Assembly (NCBI RefSeq): GCF_001650905.1
Contig: NZ_LXYG01000015.1
Span: forward strand, 132,724-196,723
DNA from: Balneola sp. EhC07
GTDB taxonomy: Bacteria; Bacteroidota; Rhodothermia; Balneolales; Balneolaceae
Direction of reading: 5' to 3'
Length of the DNA stretch: 64,000 nt
Shown piece after piece: positions 9,547 through 18,406 of the stretch. A program made the translations under genes and the position numbers. Each line of letters starts with the position of its first letter. Positions within the stretch are counted from its first letter, which is position 1. The notes under the pieces were generated by a model. That model saw nothing but the letters and a program-made list of their open reading frames with translations, searched no databases and was not told where the DNA came from.

Positions 9547-11502
9547 ATGATTAAAAATTTTACCCTGTTCTTGATTGTATTGTTCATGTTTATCCCGCAC
9601 CTAACAGAAGCTCAAAAAAGGGATTTCGGCGATATTTCAAAGCAAATGATCGAAATGGATGTATACGAAAAAGATTCAACAGCCAGTGCAGTTGTGATCT
9701 TTGACGTAGGAGACGCAGAGCTGGACAATAGGTTGGAAGTTCAATTCAGAAGACATATCAGGATCAAAATTTTGACTGATGAAGGATTTACATATGGAGA
9801 TTTTTCAAAAAGGTATATAGAAAAGAAACCTGAACAGGATATATCAAAGATAAAAGCAGCTACTTACAATCTGGAAAATGGTGAGATTATAAAAACTGAA
9901 CTGGATAAAGATGACATCTTAATTGATAAAGAAGGGGATGGGTATACTGAAGTAAAGTTTACGATGCCAGCCTTACGTCCGGGCTCAATTATAGAATATG
10001 AATATCTATTTGAATCTGAATCTCCACTTGATCTACCGGATTGGGACTTTCAAAAGTCAATCCCAAGTATGTGGAGTGAATACATGATCAGAATTCCGGA
10101 ATGGTTCAGATATTTAAAAGTATCAAGAGGATATGAACCATTCTTCAGTATTGAAGAGAAACCTTACCAAAGTGGAGGACGTCAAAATTATGTTGGTACT
10201 GAATCTACCTGGGTCATGAAAGATATACCCGCGATAGAAGAAGCTCCTTATATGAAATCTATAGATAATTATAGATCAGCAATTAAATTTCAACTAGCCA
10301 ATATAACAGTGCCGGGTGTTGTTTATGAAGATTATTTATCTGATTGGCCAAGAGTAGGGGGAGCTTTAGCGGAATCATCGAGCCACGGTAAAACACTCAA
10401 GAGGAATAAGTTTTTAGCCAATGTCTTGGAAGACATTATTTCAGAGGAAGATTCTGAATTGGAGAAAATGAAAAAGATATATAGTCATGTTTCAAGCCAT
10501 ATGAATTGGAATGAGATGCTTTCATTTAATGCTTCACAGGATCTGGAAGATTCTTATAAAGAAGGAGATGGGAATAGTGCTGACATCAACTTGATGCTTG
10601 TTAATATGCTTAAAGAGGCAGGGTTAAGTGCTCATAGTGTGGTTTTGAGTACAACTGATCATGGAGATGTGATCCGGATGTTCCCTTTGATTTCACAGTT
10701 CAATCATGTTATTGGTTATGTAGAAATTGGTAATGACTTCTATTTTTTAGATGCAAAAAATGAGAAAAGGCCATTTAATTTACTTCCCGCAAATTCTATA
10801 AATAGTGTTGGGTTTTTGATCGATATTCCAAAAAAGCAGTTTAAGTGGATAAATATTGAAAACAAGGATGAAAACAACCTGAGTATTTATATAGATGCTT
10901 CGCTGAATGAAGATGGGAAATTGGTTGGAGTGTTGAATTCCAAATCAAATGGATATTATGCACATTACACCAGAGAAGAATTTGAAGATGAAGACGATAT
11001 AAAAGAAAGCATTAAGCAAAATACTTTTAGTGACCCTGTTAATACTGTAATTGACTCTGCGAATGTTAAAGAGAGTGAACTACATGAGGATCTAAGATTC
11101 AGTGCGCATTTTGAGGTTTCAGCAAATATATCAGGAAACGTGATCTATTTAAATCCCATGATCGTAGAGCGTTTATTAGACAATCCATTTAAGGAAGAAG
11201 AACGCGTATTTCCTATCGATTTTGATTATACATTTGATGAAACCGTTACTTTGAGATTCACAATACCGGAAGGCTGGAGTGTGGATGAAGTTCCATCATC
11301 AAAAATTTTCAGAACCCCTGATGAAAGTGCAAATTACAGAAAGCTTTTCCAGGTAGCGGGAAATACTATTATGATGCAGTATAAATTTAGTATCAGTAAG
11401 CATAATTATAATCCTGAGGACTACTTGTTCTTAAAAGACTTTTTTAAAGCATTAATTGAAAACCAATCTGAGCAAATAGTTTTAAAGAAAAATGAAGAAT
11501 AA
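9547..11502 (+). CDS. Secreted DUF3857/transglutaminase-like protein, catalytic Cys replaced (pair 2, gene A)
   Basis: This is a paralogue of 3818-5812, with the same order of an N-terminal DUF3857-like region, a transglutaminase-like core and a beta-rich C-terminus. I chose the ATG at 9547 because it gives a normal signal peptide (MIKNFTLFLIVLFMFIPHL); an in-frame ATG at 9529 adds six residues. The nucleophile position is Ser (GNSADIN, about residue 344), His is kept (SQFNHVIG, about 387) and Asp is kept (FLDAKN, about 402), so only the Cys is lost here. It overlaps the next gene by 11 bases exactly as in pair 1. It is probably an exported non-catalytic partner. Confidence 0.85.
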   Translation: MIKNFTLFLIVLFMFIPHLTEAQKRDFGDISKQMIEMDVYEKDSTASAVVIFDVGDAELDNRLEVQFRRHIRIKILTDEGFTYGDFSKRYIEKKPEQDISKIKAATYNLENGEIIKTELDKDDILIDKEGDGYTEVKFTMPALRPGSIIEYEYLFESESPLDLPDWDFQKSIPSMWSEYMIRIPEWFRYLKVSRGYEPFFSIEEKPYQSGGRQNYVGTESTWVMKDIPAIEEAPYMKSIDNYRSAIKFQLANITVPGVVYEDYLSDWPRVGGALAESSSHGKTLKRNKFLANVLEDIISEEDSELEKMKKIYSHVSSHMNWNEMLSFNASQDLEDSYKEGDGNSADINLMLVNMLKEAGLSAHSVVLSTTDHGDVIRMFPLISQFNHVIGYVEIGNDFYFLDAKNEKRPFNLLPANSINSVGFLIDIPKKQFKWINIENKDENNLSIYIDASLNEDGKLVGVLNSKSNGYYAHYTREEFEDEDDIKESIKQNTFSDPVNTVIDSANVKESELHEDLRFSAHFEVSANISGNVIYLNPMIVERLLDNPFKEEERVFPIDFDYTFDETVTLRFTIPEGWSVDEVPSSKIFRTPDESANYRKLFQVAGNTIMMQYKFSISKHNYNPEDYLFLKDFFKALIENQSEQIVLKKNEE

Positions 11503-13426
11503 AATTAATGTCCGTTTAAGCACAATTCTGATATTTCTGTTTGTATTGAATTGTGGTGGAACTCAAGAAATTTATGAAGCTGAAACACTTTCATATTCTT
11601 ACGAGATGTCTGAATGGGATAAAGATGTAAATTCAGTTGTCAGAAATCATGAAACAGAACTGGAATATATCAACCAAAATAGTGCTGTTCTAAGAGTGAA
11701 GGAAGCCATAACAATTCTGGATAAAGAGGATAAACATCTTGCTAATGTCTATCTACACTATGATAAATTCAGAAGTATCGACTTCATAAATGCTAATATA
11801 ATTGATAAAGATGGTAATCTCGTCAGATCATTTACTTCGGATGATGCCTATGATTTCAGTTCGGCAGATGGCTACACCTTCTTTTCTGATAGCAGGGTAA
11901 AACTTTTAGAGCTGTTTCATAATGACTTTCCATATACAATAGTTACTGATTATCAGATCAAGTACAACGGGTTGTTGAATTTACCGACTTGGTATCCGTT
12001 GTGGTATGACCAAATTGTAGAGCAGTCAGAATTGAGGATCATAGATAGAACCAATGGAAGTTTAAAATATCATGCAGATGGTTTTGATGAAAAGCCTACC
12101 ATTTCTGATTCCACAATTGGGAAGATCTATACATGGAATTTTAGTAATGATGAGCCAATGACGAATGAGCCTTTAAGTCCGCCTGCACCTGAGGTCTTAC
12201 CAAAAGTTTTAGTTGCTCCCATAATTTTTGAAATAGAGAATACCTATGGATCAACCAGCTCATGGGAAGAATTTGGTCAATGGTATTATCTTTTGGGTAA
12301 AAATGAGAGAGAATTGAGCGATGCAGCAAAAAAGGAGGTAGATGCAGTCCTTGATGGAGTGGAAAACGAAAAACAGAAGGTAAAAGCTCTTTACAAATAC
12401 CTGCAGCAAAAAACGAGGTATGTTAGCATTCAATTAGGTATCGGGGGGTGGAAACCATTTTCTGCAGATTATGTTTTTAATAACGAATACGGAGATTGTA
12501 AAGCTTTAACTAATTTTATGCAGGCTGTACTTGAGTATGCAGGAATAGAATCTCATCCGGCACTTATTAGAAATGGTGCTGATGAACCGGATCTAATAGC
12601 AGACTTTCCAAGCAGTCAGTTCAACCACGTTATTCTAAGAGTTACTCTTTCTGATGGAGAACATATTTGGCTTGAGTGTACAAGCGCATACATGCCTTTT
12701 GGCAGTATTGGTAATGGGAATGAAAATAAACAAGCTCTGTTAGTTACTCCAACAGGAGGAGAACTAATTGAAACGCCTAAAAGACCTTATTCTCTAAATA
12801 ATCAGGAAATCGTCTCGCATGTATTATTATCAAAAAATGGCGAAGCGAGTATAAATGTTAATATTAAAAGTGAAGGGGTTGTTCGCGATCAGGTTTTACA
12901 TGAAATCTTACCCAAATCAGAAAAAGAAAGAGTAGAATGGTTATCAACTAGTTATGATATTCCCAATTCTGATATTATAGGTATCAATTTTGAAGATCTT
13001 ATAGACGATGATCCTAACTACAATTTTGATTTTTCTTTTAAAAAAGAGAGTTATGCTTCAGCTTCTTCAAAGCGTTTGTTTGTGCCGGTTAATGTATTGA
13101 GCAATTGGAACGTTAGTTTTTCTAATGAAGAAGACCGAAAGTTTGATGTTTGGTTACCTGTTACTTTTCAGGAAAAAGACAGCACAATTTTTAATATACC
13201 TGAAGGCTTTGTCCTTGAAGGAATTCCGAAATCAGAAAATATTGAGAACAGTTTTGCTTCTTACAATGGATCATTTGAAAAATTAGACTCAAACAAAGTT
13301 CTTTTTACAAGGATCTTCAGTATTAAGTCAAGAAAATTAAAACCTGAACAGTATCCGGATTTTATAGACTTTATGAACGAAGTTTCACGATTAGATAATC
13401 AACAAATGGTACTTGTATTGGAATAA
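11492..13426 (+). CDS. DUF3857/transglutaminase-like lipoprotein, Cys-His-Glu triad (pair 2, gene B)
   Basis: This is a paralogue of 5802-7715 with 644 residues and a lipobox ending VLNCGG near residue 21. The transglutaminase-like core has Cys336 (YGDCKALTNF), His379 (SQFNHVIL) and Glu395 (WLECTS), the same Asp-to-Glu change as in pair 1. The flanking sequence RYVSIQLGIGGW is nearly identical to the RYISIQLGIGGW of the pair-1 protein. It is translationally coupled to gene A by an 11-base overlap, and a terminator follows ten bases after the stop. It is a probable outer-membrane or periplasmic hydrolase or acyltransferase; the substrate is unknown. Confidence 0.85.
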   Translation: MKNKINVRLSTILIFLFVLNCGGTQEIYEAETLSYSYEMSEWDKDVNSVVRNHETELEYINQNSAVLRVKEAITILDKEDKHLANVYLHYDKFRSIDFINANIIDKDGNLVRSFTSDDAYDFSSADGYTFFSDSRVKLLELFHNDFPYTIVTDYQIKYNGLLNLPTWYPLWYDQIVEQSELRIIDRTNGSLKYHADGFDEKPTISDSTIGKIYTWNFSNDEPMTNEPLSPPAPEVLPKVLVAPIIFEIENTYGSTSSWEEFGQWYYLLGKNERELSDAAKKEVDAVLDGVENEKQKVKALYKYLQQKTRYVSIQLGIGGWKPFSADYVFNNEYGDCKALTNFMQAVLEYAGIESHPALIRNGADEPDLIADFPSSQFNHVILRVTLSDGEHIWLECTSAYMPFGSIGNGNENKQALLVTPTGGELIETPKRPYSLNNQEIVSHVLLSKNGEASINVNIKSEGVVRDQVLHEILPKSEKERVEWLSTSYDIPNSDIIGINFEDLIDDDPNYNFDFSFKKESYASASSKRLFVPVNVLSNWNVSFSNEEDRKFDVWLPVTFQEKDSTIFNIPEGFVLEGIPKSENIENSFASYNGSFEKLDSNKVLFTRIFSIKSRKLKPEQYPDFIDFMNEVSRLDNQQMVLVLE

Positions 13427-13436
13427 AATGTATACC

Positions 13437-13464
13437 CAAGTATTAATACTTGAATTTTTTTTTT
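13437..13464 (+). terminator. Rho-independent terminator after DUF3857 pair 2
   Basis: CAAGTA-TTAA-TACTTG is an exact palindrome followed by AA and a run of ten T residues. It lies ten bases after the stop codon. Confidence 0.75.
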
Positions 13465-13535
13465 AAACTTTTTTTGTAAGGAATTCTTCTGAGCTTGTCT
13501 TACTTTACAAACAAAATAACTTAATCCAATACGTA

Positions 13536-13997
13536 ATGAGTTCACTAAATAAAGCACAATTAATCGGAAGACTCGGGCAAGATCCTGAAGTAAGATACAC
13601 GCAATCAAACACAGCTGTGGCTACATTAAGCATAGCTACAAGCGAGCGTTATAAAGACAGTAACGGCGAGCAGCAAGAAAAAACTGAATGGCATCGTGTG
13701 GTTGCATGGGGAAGACTGGCTGAAATTTGTCAGCAGTATTTAACTAAAGGTTCATTGGTTTATATTGAAGGACCGATTCAAACCAGATCATGGGAAGACA
13801 ACCAAGGTCAAAAAAGATATACCACTGAAATTAAAGCCCTTCAAATGACCATGCTTGACAGCAAAGGCAGTGGCGGAGGAAACCCGGGTGGTAATCAAGG
13901 TGGAAATCAAAATGCCGGCAATCAAAAACAACAGATGTCCAGCAATGTTGAGCTTGGGAAAGATTTTGATAATATGGATGATGATCTTCCATTTTAG
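13536..13997 (+). CDS. ssb: Single-stranded DNA-binding protein
   Basis: The protein has 153 residues with an N-terminal OB fold ([53 protein letters not shown]). A flexible Gly/Asn/Gln-rich linker of about 30 residues follows, ending in the acidic tip DDDLPF that recruits repair and replication partners. Length and architecture match bacterial SSB. It binds ssDNA as a tetramer during replication, repair and recombination. It is flanked by terminators on both sides, so it is probably monocistronic. Confidence 0.97.
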   Translation: MSSLNKAQLIGRLGQDPEVRYTQSNTAVATLSIATSERYKDSNGEQQEKTEWHRVVAWGRLAEICQQYLTKGSLVYIEGPIQTRSWEDNQGQKRYTTEIKALQMTMLDSKGSGGGNPGGNQGGNQNAGNQKQQMSSNVELGKDFDNMDDDLPF

Positions 13998-14016
13998 TAA
14001 AAATTGAAACATTTCA

Positions 14017-14051
14017 GGCGGTGCGAAGTCATACTTTCACCGCCTTTTTTT
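14017..14051 (+). terminator. Rho-independent terminator of ssb
   Basis: GGCGGTG pairs with CACCGCC, with further AGT/ACT pairing inside, followed by seven T residues. It lies 19 bases after the ssb stop. Confidence 0.9.
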
Positions 14052-14108
14052 ATTTTTGTTAGGAAGCGTTCACCTAGTTAAATTCCCCCCAATCAAAATT
14101 ATATATAA

Positions 14109-15494
14109 TTGAGCACCCTCTTAGAGTTTCATAATTTTATTTCAGCACTTTTTTTAGATATTTCTGTGTCCGGCATTTCTGCAGAAATAGATTATGTTGT
14201 GATTTCCATACAGTTTGTGGTAATGATATTCGGGCTTGCGGTATCAGCAATATTCTCGGGATCTGAAGTCGCTTTCTTTTCTCTTTCCTCACGACTGGAA
14301 AGTTTGACTGGTGCAGAAGTCCCTCACGTAGCTGATTCCCGGATTTTAACAATGCTGGATAAACCAAGACGATTGTTAGCTACCATTTTGATAGGGAATA
14401 CTTTTGCAAATATAGTGGCTTCAGTAATGGCTGCTGTAATAACAGGCTCTTTTGTGGCTCACTTTGGGTTGTCGGAAGTAGTTGTATTTACTGCTGAAGT
14501 TGTTGTGTTAACTTTTATGATTTTGATCATCAGTGAAATCACCCCAAAAATTATTGCCATAAATGATCCTCTCACAGTTTCCAGAAGATGGAGTACTTTT
14601 ATATATGTGCTTTTTGTTTTGCTTAAGCCGTTTTCAAAATTGATTGCTGACAGCACTATTTTTATGGAAAAATATCTTCCAAAGCCATCAAACAAGATGA
14701 CTACTGATGATATCCGGACTATGGCTGAGGTGAGCGAACAAGACGGTTCAATTAAAGAAGATGAAAGAGAAATTATTGAGAATGTTATAGAGTTCGGAAA
14801 TATAACCGTTCGGGAGATCATGACCTCAAGGGTGAATATAAGTGCAGTCTCGACTCAGGATTCACTGTCGGATATACTAAGTGTTATTCAGGATAAAGCG
14901 CTCTCAAGAATGCCGCTATATGAAAATGATCTGGATAATATTCTGGGTGTAATTTACGCAAAAGACATTTTGCCATACCTGAATGATCAGAGAGAGGAGC
15001 CCTCATTTAACTGGAAGACTATTTCCAGAAACGCGCTGTTTATACCTGCCACAAAAAAATTGGACGATCTTTTGAGAGATTTTCAGCAAGAGAAAACTCA
15101 CATAGCAGTTGTGGTAGATGAATATGGTGGCACGGAAGGGATAGTTACCATGGACGATATTCTGGAGGAATTAGTAGGTGATATCACAGACGAATCATCT
15201 GATGACCAGCAGTTATATACACAATTCAAAAACGGTATCTATATTTTTGACGCACAGATCGATCTTGATGATATGGAAGACGTCGTAGATTTAGAGTTGA
15301 GTACTGAAAATGATGATTTTGAAACTTTAGGCGGGTTGATCTATCATCTGACGGAAAGCTTGCCAACGGTAGGAGAAAGAGTGATCTACAAAGGATTGGA
15401 ATGTACAGTTCACTCCGTTCAGAATAACAGAATTAAAAAAGTTCGTGTAAAGCTCGTAGAGGGACAAAAAGAAATCTCTGAAAAAGAAGATTAG
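14109..15494 (+). CDS. CNNM/CorC (HlyC) family membrane protein, GldE-like
   Basis: The protein has 461 residues: an N-terminal CNNM (DUF21) domain with about four membrane segments including FSGSEVAFFSLSSRLES, two CBS domains (EIMTSRVNISAV near 240; DEYGGTEGIVTMDDILEEL near 340), and a C-terminal CorC/HlyC transporter-associated domain. The start is TTG at 14109, as the first in-frame ATG lies inside the membrane domain. The family is linked to Mg2+/Co2+ efflux, and a gliding-motility member (GldE) is known in Bacteroidota; nothing here shows gliding. murB starts five bases downstream, so they probably share a transcript. A paralogue is at 24801-26075. Confidence 0.9.
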   Translation: MSTLLEFHNFISALFLDISVSGISAEIDYVVISIQFVVMIFGLAVSAIFSGSEVAFFSLSSRLESLTGAEVPHVADSRILTMLDKPRRLLATILIGNTFANIVASVMAAVITGSFVAHFGLSEVVVFTAEVVVLTFMILIISEITPKIIAINDPLTVSRRWSTFIYVLFVLLKPFSKLIADSTIFMEKYLPKPSNKMTTDDIRTMAEVSEQDGSIKEDEREIIENVIEFGNITVREIMTSRVNISAVSTQDSLSDILSVIQDKALSRMPLYENDLDNILGVIYAKDILPYLNDQREEPSFNWKTISRNALFIPATKKLDDLLRDFQQEKTHIAVVVDEYGGTEGIVTMDDILEELVGDITDESSDDQQLYTQFKNGIYIFDAQIDLDDMEDVVDLELSTENDDFETLGGLIYHLTESLPTVGERVIYKGLECTVHSVQNNRIKKVRVKLVEGQKEISEKED

Positions 15495-15499
15495 CCTCA

Positions 15500-16519
15500 A
15501 TGTCTACTAAGCTTTCTATTCACAAAGATTTTGACCTGTCTTCCTTTAACACGATGGGAGTTTCTTCAAAAGCTGCATTTTTCGCAGAAGTAGCTTCTGT
15601 TCCAGAACTTCAGGAAGCCATTAAGTTTGCTAAAGACAAGAATCTGGAGATCTTGGTTCTGGGAGGAGGGAGCAATATCCTTTTTAAAAAGGATTTTGAT
15701 GGCCTGGTAATTTATAATGCACTCAAAGGAAGAGATTTTCTATCAGAAATAGATTTGAAAATTGCTTCAGGTGAAAACTGGCATGAACTCGTTTTATTTT
15801 GCGTAGAAAATGGCTTGGGTGGTATCGAAAATCTGTCACTTATTCCCGGGTCAGTTGGTGCAGCTCCAATCCAAAATATCGGGGCGTATGGAGTAGAACT
15901 AGAAAATGTGTTTTTAAGTCTTGAAGCATTTATGATCGATTCCGGTGAATTAAAAACTTTCACCAAGGATGAGTGTAAGTTTGGTTATAGAGAAAGCATC
16001 TTTAAAAAAGAGCTTAAAGGAAAAGCCGTTATTACATCAGTGACTTTACGCTTATCAAAAGACCACACCGTGAATACTTCATACAAAGCTTTATCGGAGA
16101 AGTTGTTAGAAAAAGGAATTTCCGAACCTGATATCAAGGATATAAGTGATTGTGTGATAGAAATTCGTCAGAGTAAACTTCCTGATCCTAAGCAAATTGG
16201 TAATACGGGCAGTTTTTTCAAGAATCCGGTGATCTCTGTGCAGCACTTCAATCAGTTAAAGTCTGAATATCAGGATCTCCCAAGTTATCCAGTTACTGAA
16301 AGACAGGTTAAAGTTCCGGCAGGCTGGTTGATTGAAAAAGCAGGATGGAAAGGTAAACGAATTGGAGATGCAGGTGTGCATGATAAGCAGGCTCTGGTAC
16401 TCGTAAATCATGGAAATGCCACCGGAGAAGAAATTTGGAACTTAGCAACGGAAATTTGCCTTTCTATAAGTACTGAATTTGAAATAAACCTAATTCCGGA
16501 AGTAAATTTGATAGGTTAA
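15500..16519 (+). CDS. murB: UDP-N-acetylenolpyruvoylglucosamine reductase
   Basis: This cytoplasmic FAD enzyme makes UDP-MurNAc, the second committed step of peptidoglycan synthesis. The 339-residue length fits type I MurB. Motifs are NTMGVSSKAAFF near the N-terminus, the FAD-binding LGGGSNILF, GGIENLSLIPGSVGAAPIQN, the substrate-site GYRESIFK, and TGSFFKNP with the catalytic Ser region. The C-terminal GWLIEKAGWKGKRIGDAGVH supports the family. It lies five bases after the CNNM gene and 18 before the M48 lipoprotein gene, in an envelope-oriented run. Confidence 0.96.
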   Translation: MSTKLSIHKDFDLSSFNTMGVSSKAAFFAEVASVPELQEAIKFAKDKNLEILVLGGGSNILFKKDFDGLVIYNALKGRDFLSEIDLKIASGENWHELVLFCVENGLGGIENLSLIPGSVGAAPIQNIGAYGVELENVFLSLEAFMIDSGELKTFTKDECKFGYRESIFKKELKGKAVITSVTLRLSKDHTVNTSYKALSEKLLEKGISEPDIKDISDCVIEIRQSKLPDPKQIGNTGSFFKNPVISVQHFNQLKSEYQDLPSYPVTERQVKVPAGWLIEKAGWKGKRIGDAGVHDKQALVLVNHGNATGEEIWNLATEICLSISTEFEINLIPEVNLIG

Positions 16520-16537
16520 GATTAACAAAAAGGTATT

Positions 16538-18028
16538 ATGAATTCATTTATTAAAACAACAATACTTGTTGTAATTACAGCTTTGGTGCTTCCTAGCTGC
16601 GTATCTATTCAAACCAGCCCGGTTTCCGGGAATAAAAGAGCTTATGGTTATTCATGGGAACAGGAATTACAACTCGGTAAAGAAGCAGATGCAGAAATAA
16701 TTGCGCAATATGGATTATATGATGATGAAGAACTTGCGAATTATGTGACTAAATTGGGAAATGAACTTCTTGAAGTAAGTCATTTCAGCAGAGAGGACAC
16801 TCCAAACGAATATAAAAACACGGATTTTACTTTTAGAGTACTTGGGAGTCCCGTTGTAAATGCTTTTGCACTTCCCGGAGGATACGTTTATGTGACAAGA
16901 GGCTTAATGGCTCATTTAGAAAATGAAGCACAGTTAATGGTTGTATTGGGGCATGAGATCGGTCATGTAGCTGCAAGACATGCTTCTCAACGCGCTGCAG
17001 AACAGCAATTTGGGCAATTAGCTATAATTGGTGGCGCAGTATTGGGAGAGTCAATTGGATTAGATGGAGGGAATATTCTTCAGTTAAGTAGTCAGACTGC
17101 ACAATTATTATTTCTAAGCTATAGCAGAGATGACGAAAGAGAATCTGATCAGCTAGGGGTTGAGTATTCTGCAATGAAAGGATACAAAGCAGCAGAAGGA
17201 GGAGAGTTTTTTACTTCCCTGAAAAGAATTTCCGAGAAATCAGGTCAGAGCATCCCTTCGCATTTATCTTCACATCCTGATCCCGGTGAAAGAGAAAAAA
17301 ATATTCCTGAATTAGCTGCTGAATGGGCTCAAAAAGGATACGAACAAACTATTGTTGATAATGAAGAATATTTAAACATGATCGACAACATCATGTATGG
17401 CCCCAACCCAAGAGAAGGGTTTGAACGGAATGGAATATTTTACCATCCGGATCTAAAATTTCAATTTCCGGTACCTGCAGGTTTCAGTGTCATCAATCAG
17501 GCTTCAGCGGTTATATTGGTAAATGAAAGTCAGGATGCTATTGTGCAATTTTCCATTGACAATGAGAATTCAACTCCGGAAGCTTCTGTTAAGGCATTTT
17601 TGAATCAGGAAGGAGTGAATACTACTAAGCAAAGCTCAACCAATCCTAACGGTTTGAATGGTTACGAAGCCGAAGCTAACCTCCAACAGGAAGACGGAAC
17701 TTCATTGACCATAGATATCACCGCTCTGAGTTATAATGGAAATATTTACAGGTTTCTGAGTTATACTACATCTCAGCAGTTCGGCGAATATGAAAAACAA
17801 TTTGCTGCAGTTCCTGATGGTTTTGACCGACTTACTGACTCGTCAATTCTGAATATAAAACCTGTAAGACTGGAACTGGTAAAAACAACTAGATCAGGTT
17901 CTTTTTCCAGTTTTCTGCCTTCAAACCTGCCGATGAATATTGAACCGTTAGACATAGCAATTATTAATCAAGTTCAATTGGACCAGAATATCTCTGCTGG
18001 CAGTTGGATAAAAATACCAAAGCAATAA
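16538..18028 (+). CDS. M48-family metalloprotease lipoprotein (BepA-like)
   Basis: The protein has 496 residues with a signal peptide and lipobox (LVLPSC) near residue 21. The zinc protease motif HEIGH is at residues 139-143, followed by VAARHA, and the third ligand Glu is in RESDQLG near 202. The HLSSHPDPGER segment is typical of BepA/YfgC-like proteases. The C-terminal 200 residues form a separate domain ending in GSWIKIPKQ, like the tail of other M48 lipoproteins. It probably acts in periplasmic quality control of outer-membrane proteins. The following gene starts immediately after its stop. Confidence 0.92.
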   Translation: MNSFIKTTILVVITALVLPSCVSIQTSPVSGNKRAYGYSWEQELQLGKEADAEIIAQYGLYDDEELANYVTKLGNELLEVSHFSREDTPNEYKNTDFTFRVLGSPVVNAFALPGGYVYVTRGLMAHLENEAQLMVVLGHEIGHVAARHASQRAAEQQFGQLAIIGGAVLGESIGLDGGNILQLSSQTAQLLFLSYSRDDERESDQLGVEYSAMKGYKAAEGGEFFTSLKRISEKSGQSIPSHLSSHPDPGEREKNIPELAAEWAQKGYEQTIVDNEEYLNMIDNIMYGPNPREGFERNGIFYHPDLKFQFPVPAGFSVINQASAVILVNESQDAIVQFSIDNENSTPEASVKAFLNQEGVNTTKQSSTNPNGLNGYEAEANLQQEDGTSLTIDITALSYNGNIYRFLSYTTSQQFGEYEKQFAAVPDGFDRLTDSSILNIKPVRLELVKTTRSGSFSSFLPSNLPMNIEPLDIAIINQVQLDQNISAGSWIKIPKQ

Positions 18029-18406
18029 ATGAGAAAACAATATCATATTCGAGAAGTTAATGGCGATACTCTGGCATGGGACGTGGATAAACTCGTAAAA
18101 ATTTCAGAACACTATTTGCCGAAAGAAGTGATGATCGAATCGATTGACGATATCGACAAAAATTTTTGGTTTCAGGGTAAAGATGATGTGCCATCAGTAC
18201 GTGAAATAGCGAAGCATATTGAATATGCAGAAAAAACTAGTTTTAAATATCCTGTTATTCTTTCTTCAGATGGGAGTGTAATGGATGGCATGCACCGTAT
18301 TCTGAAAGCTATGATGAAAGGGAAAGAAACTATCAAAGTAGTTCAGTTTCTGGAAGATCCTGAGCCGGATCACAAGAACAAATCGCTGAAAGAACTTAAG
18401 TATTAG
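18029..18406 (+). CDS. ParB/Srx-fold-like small protein
   Basis: The protein has 125 residues and no signal peptide. The segment SSDGSVMDGMHRILKAMMKG resembles the ParB/sulfiredoxin-fold motif (DG.HR...A...G), but there is no HTH, so chromosome partitioning is not implied. Its start is directly adjacent to the upstream M48 stop and it is therefore probably co-transcribed. It converges on pdxB with an 11-base 3' overlap. Function unknown. Confidence 0.75.
   Translation: MRKQYHIREVNGDTLAWDVDKLVKISEHYLPKEVMIESIDDIDKNFWFQGKDDVPSVREIAKHIEYAEKTSFKYPVILSSDGSVMDGMHRILKAMMKGKETIKVVQFLEDPEPDHKNKSLKELKY

Noticed and set aside
13399..13608. Minus-strand 69-codon open frame over the terminator and ssb start
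   Set aside because: It overlaps a clear terminator and the ssb gene and looks like the reverse of real signals.
14137..14821. Minus-strand open frames inside the GldE-like gene
   Set aside because: They are shadow frames opposite a protein with clear CNNM and CBS motifs.
18029..18406. Chromosome-partitioning ParB
   Set aside because: The protein has only a DGxHR-like segment and no HTH or partner parA.
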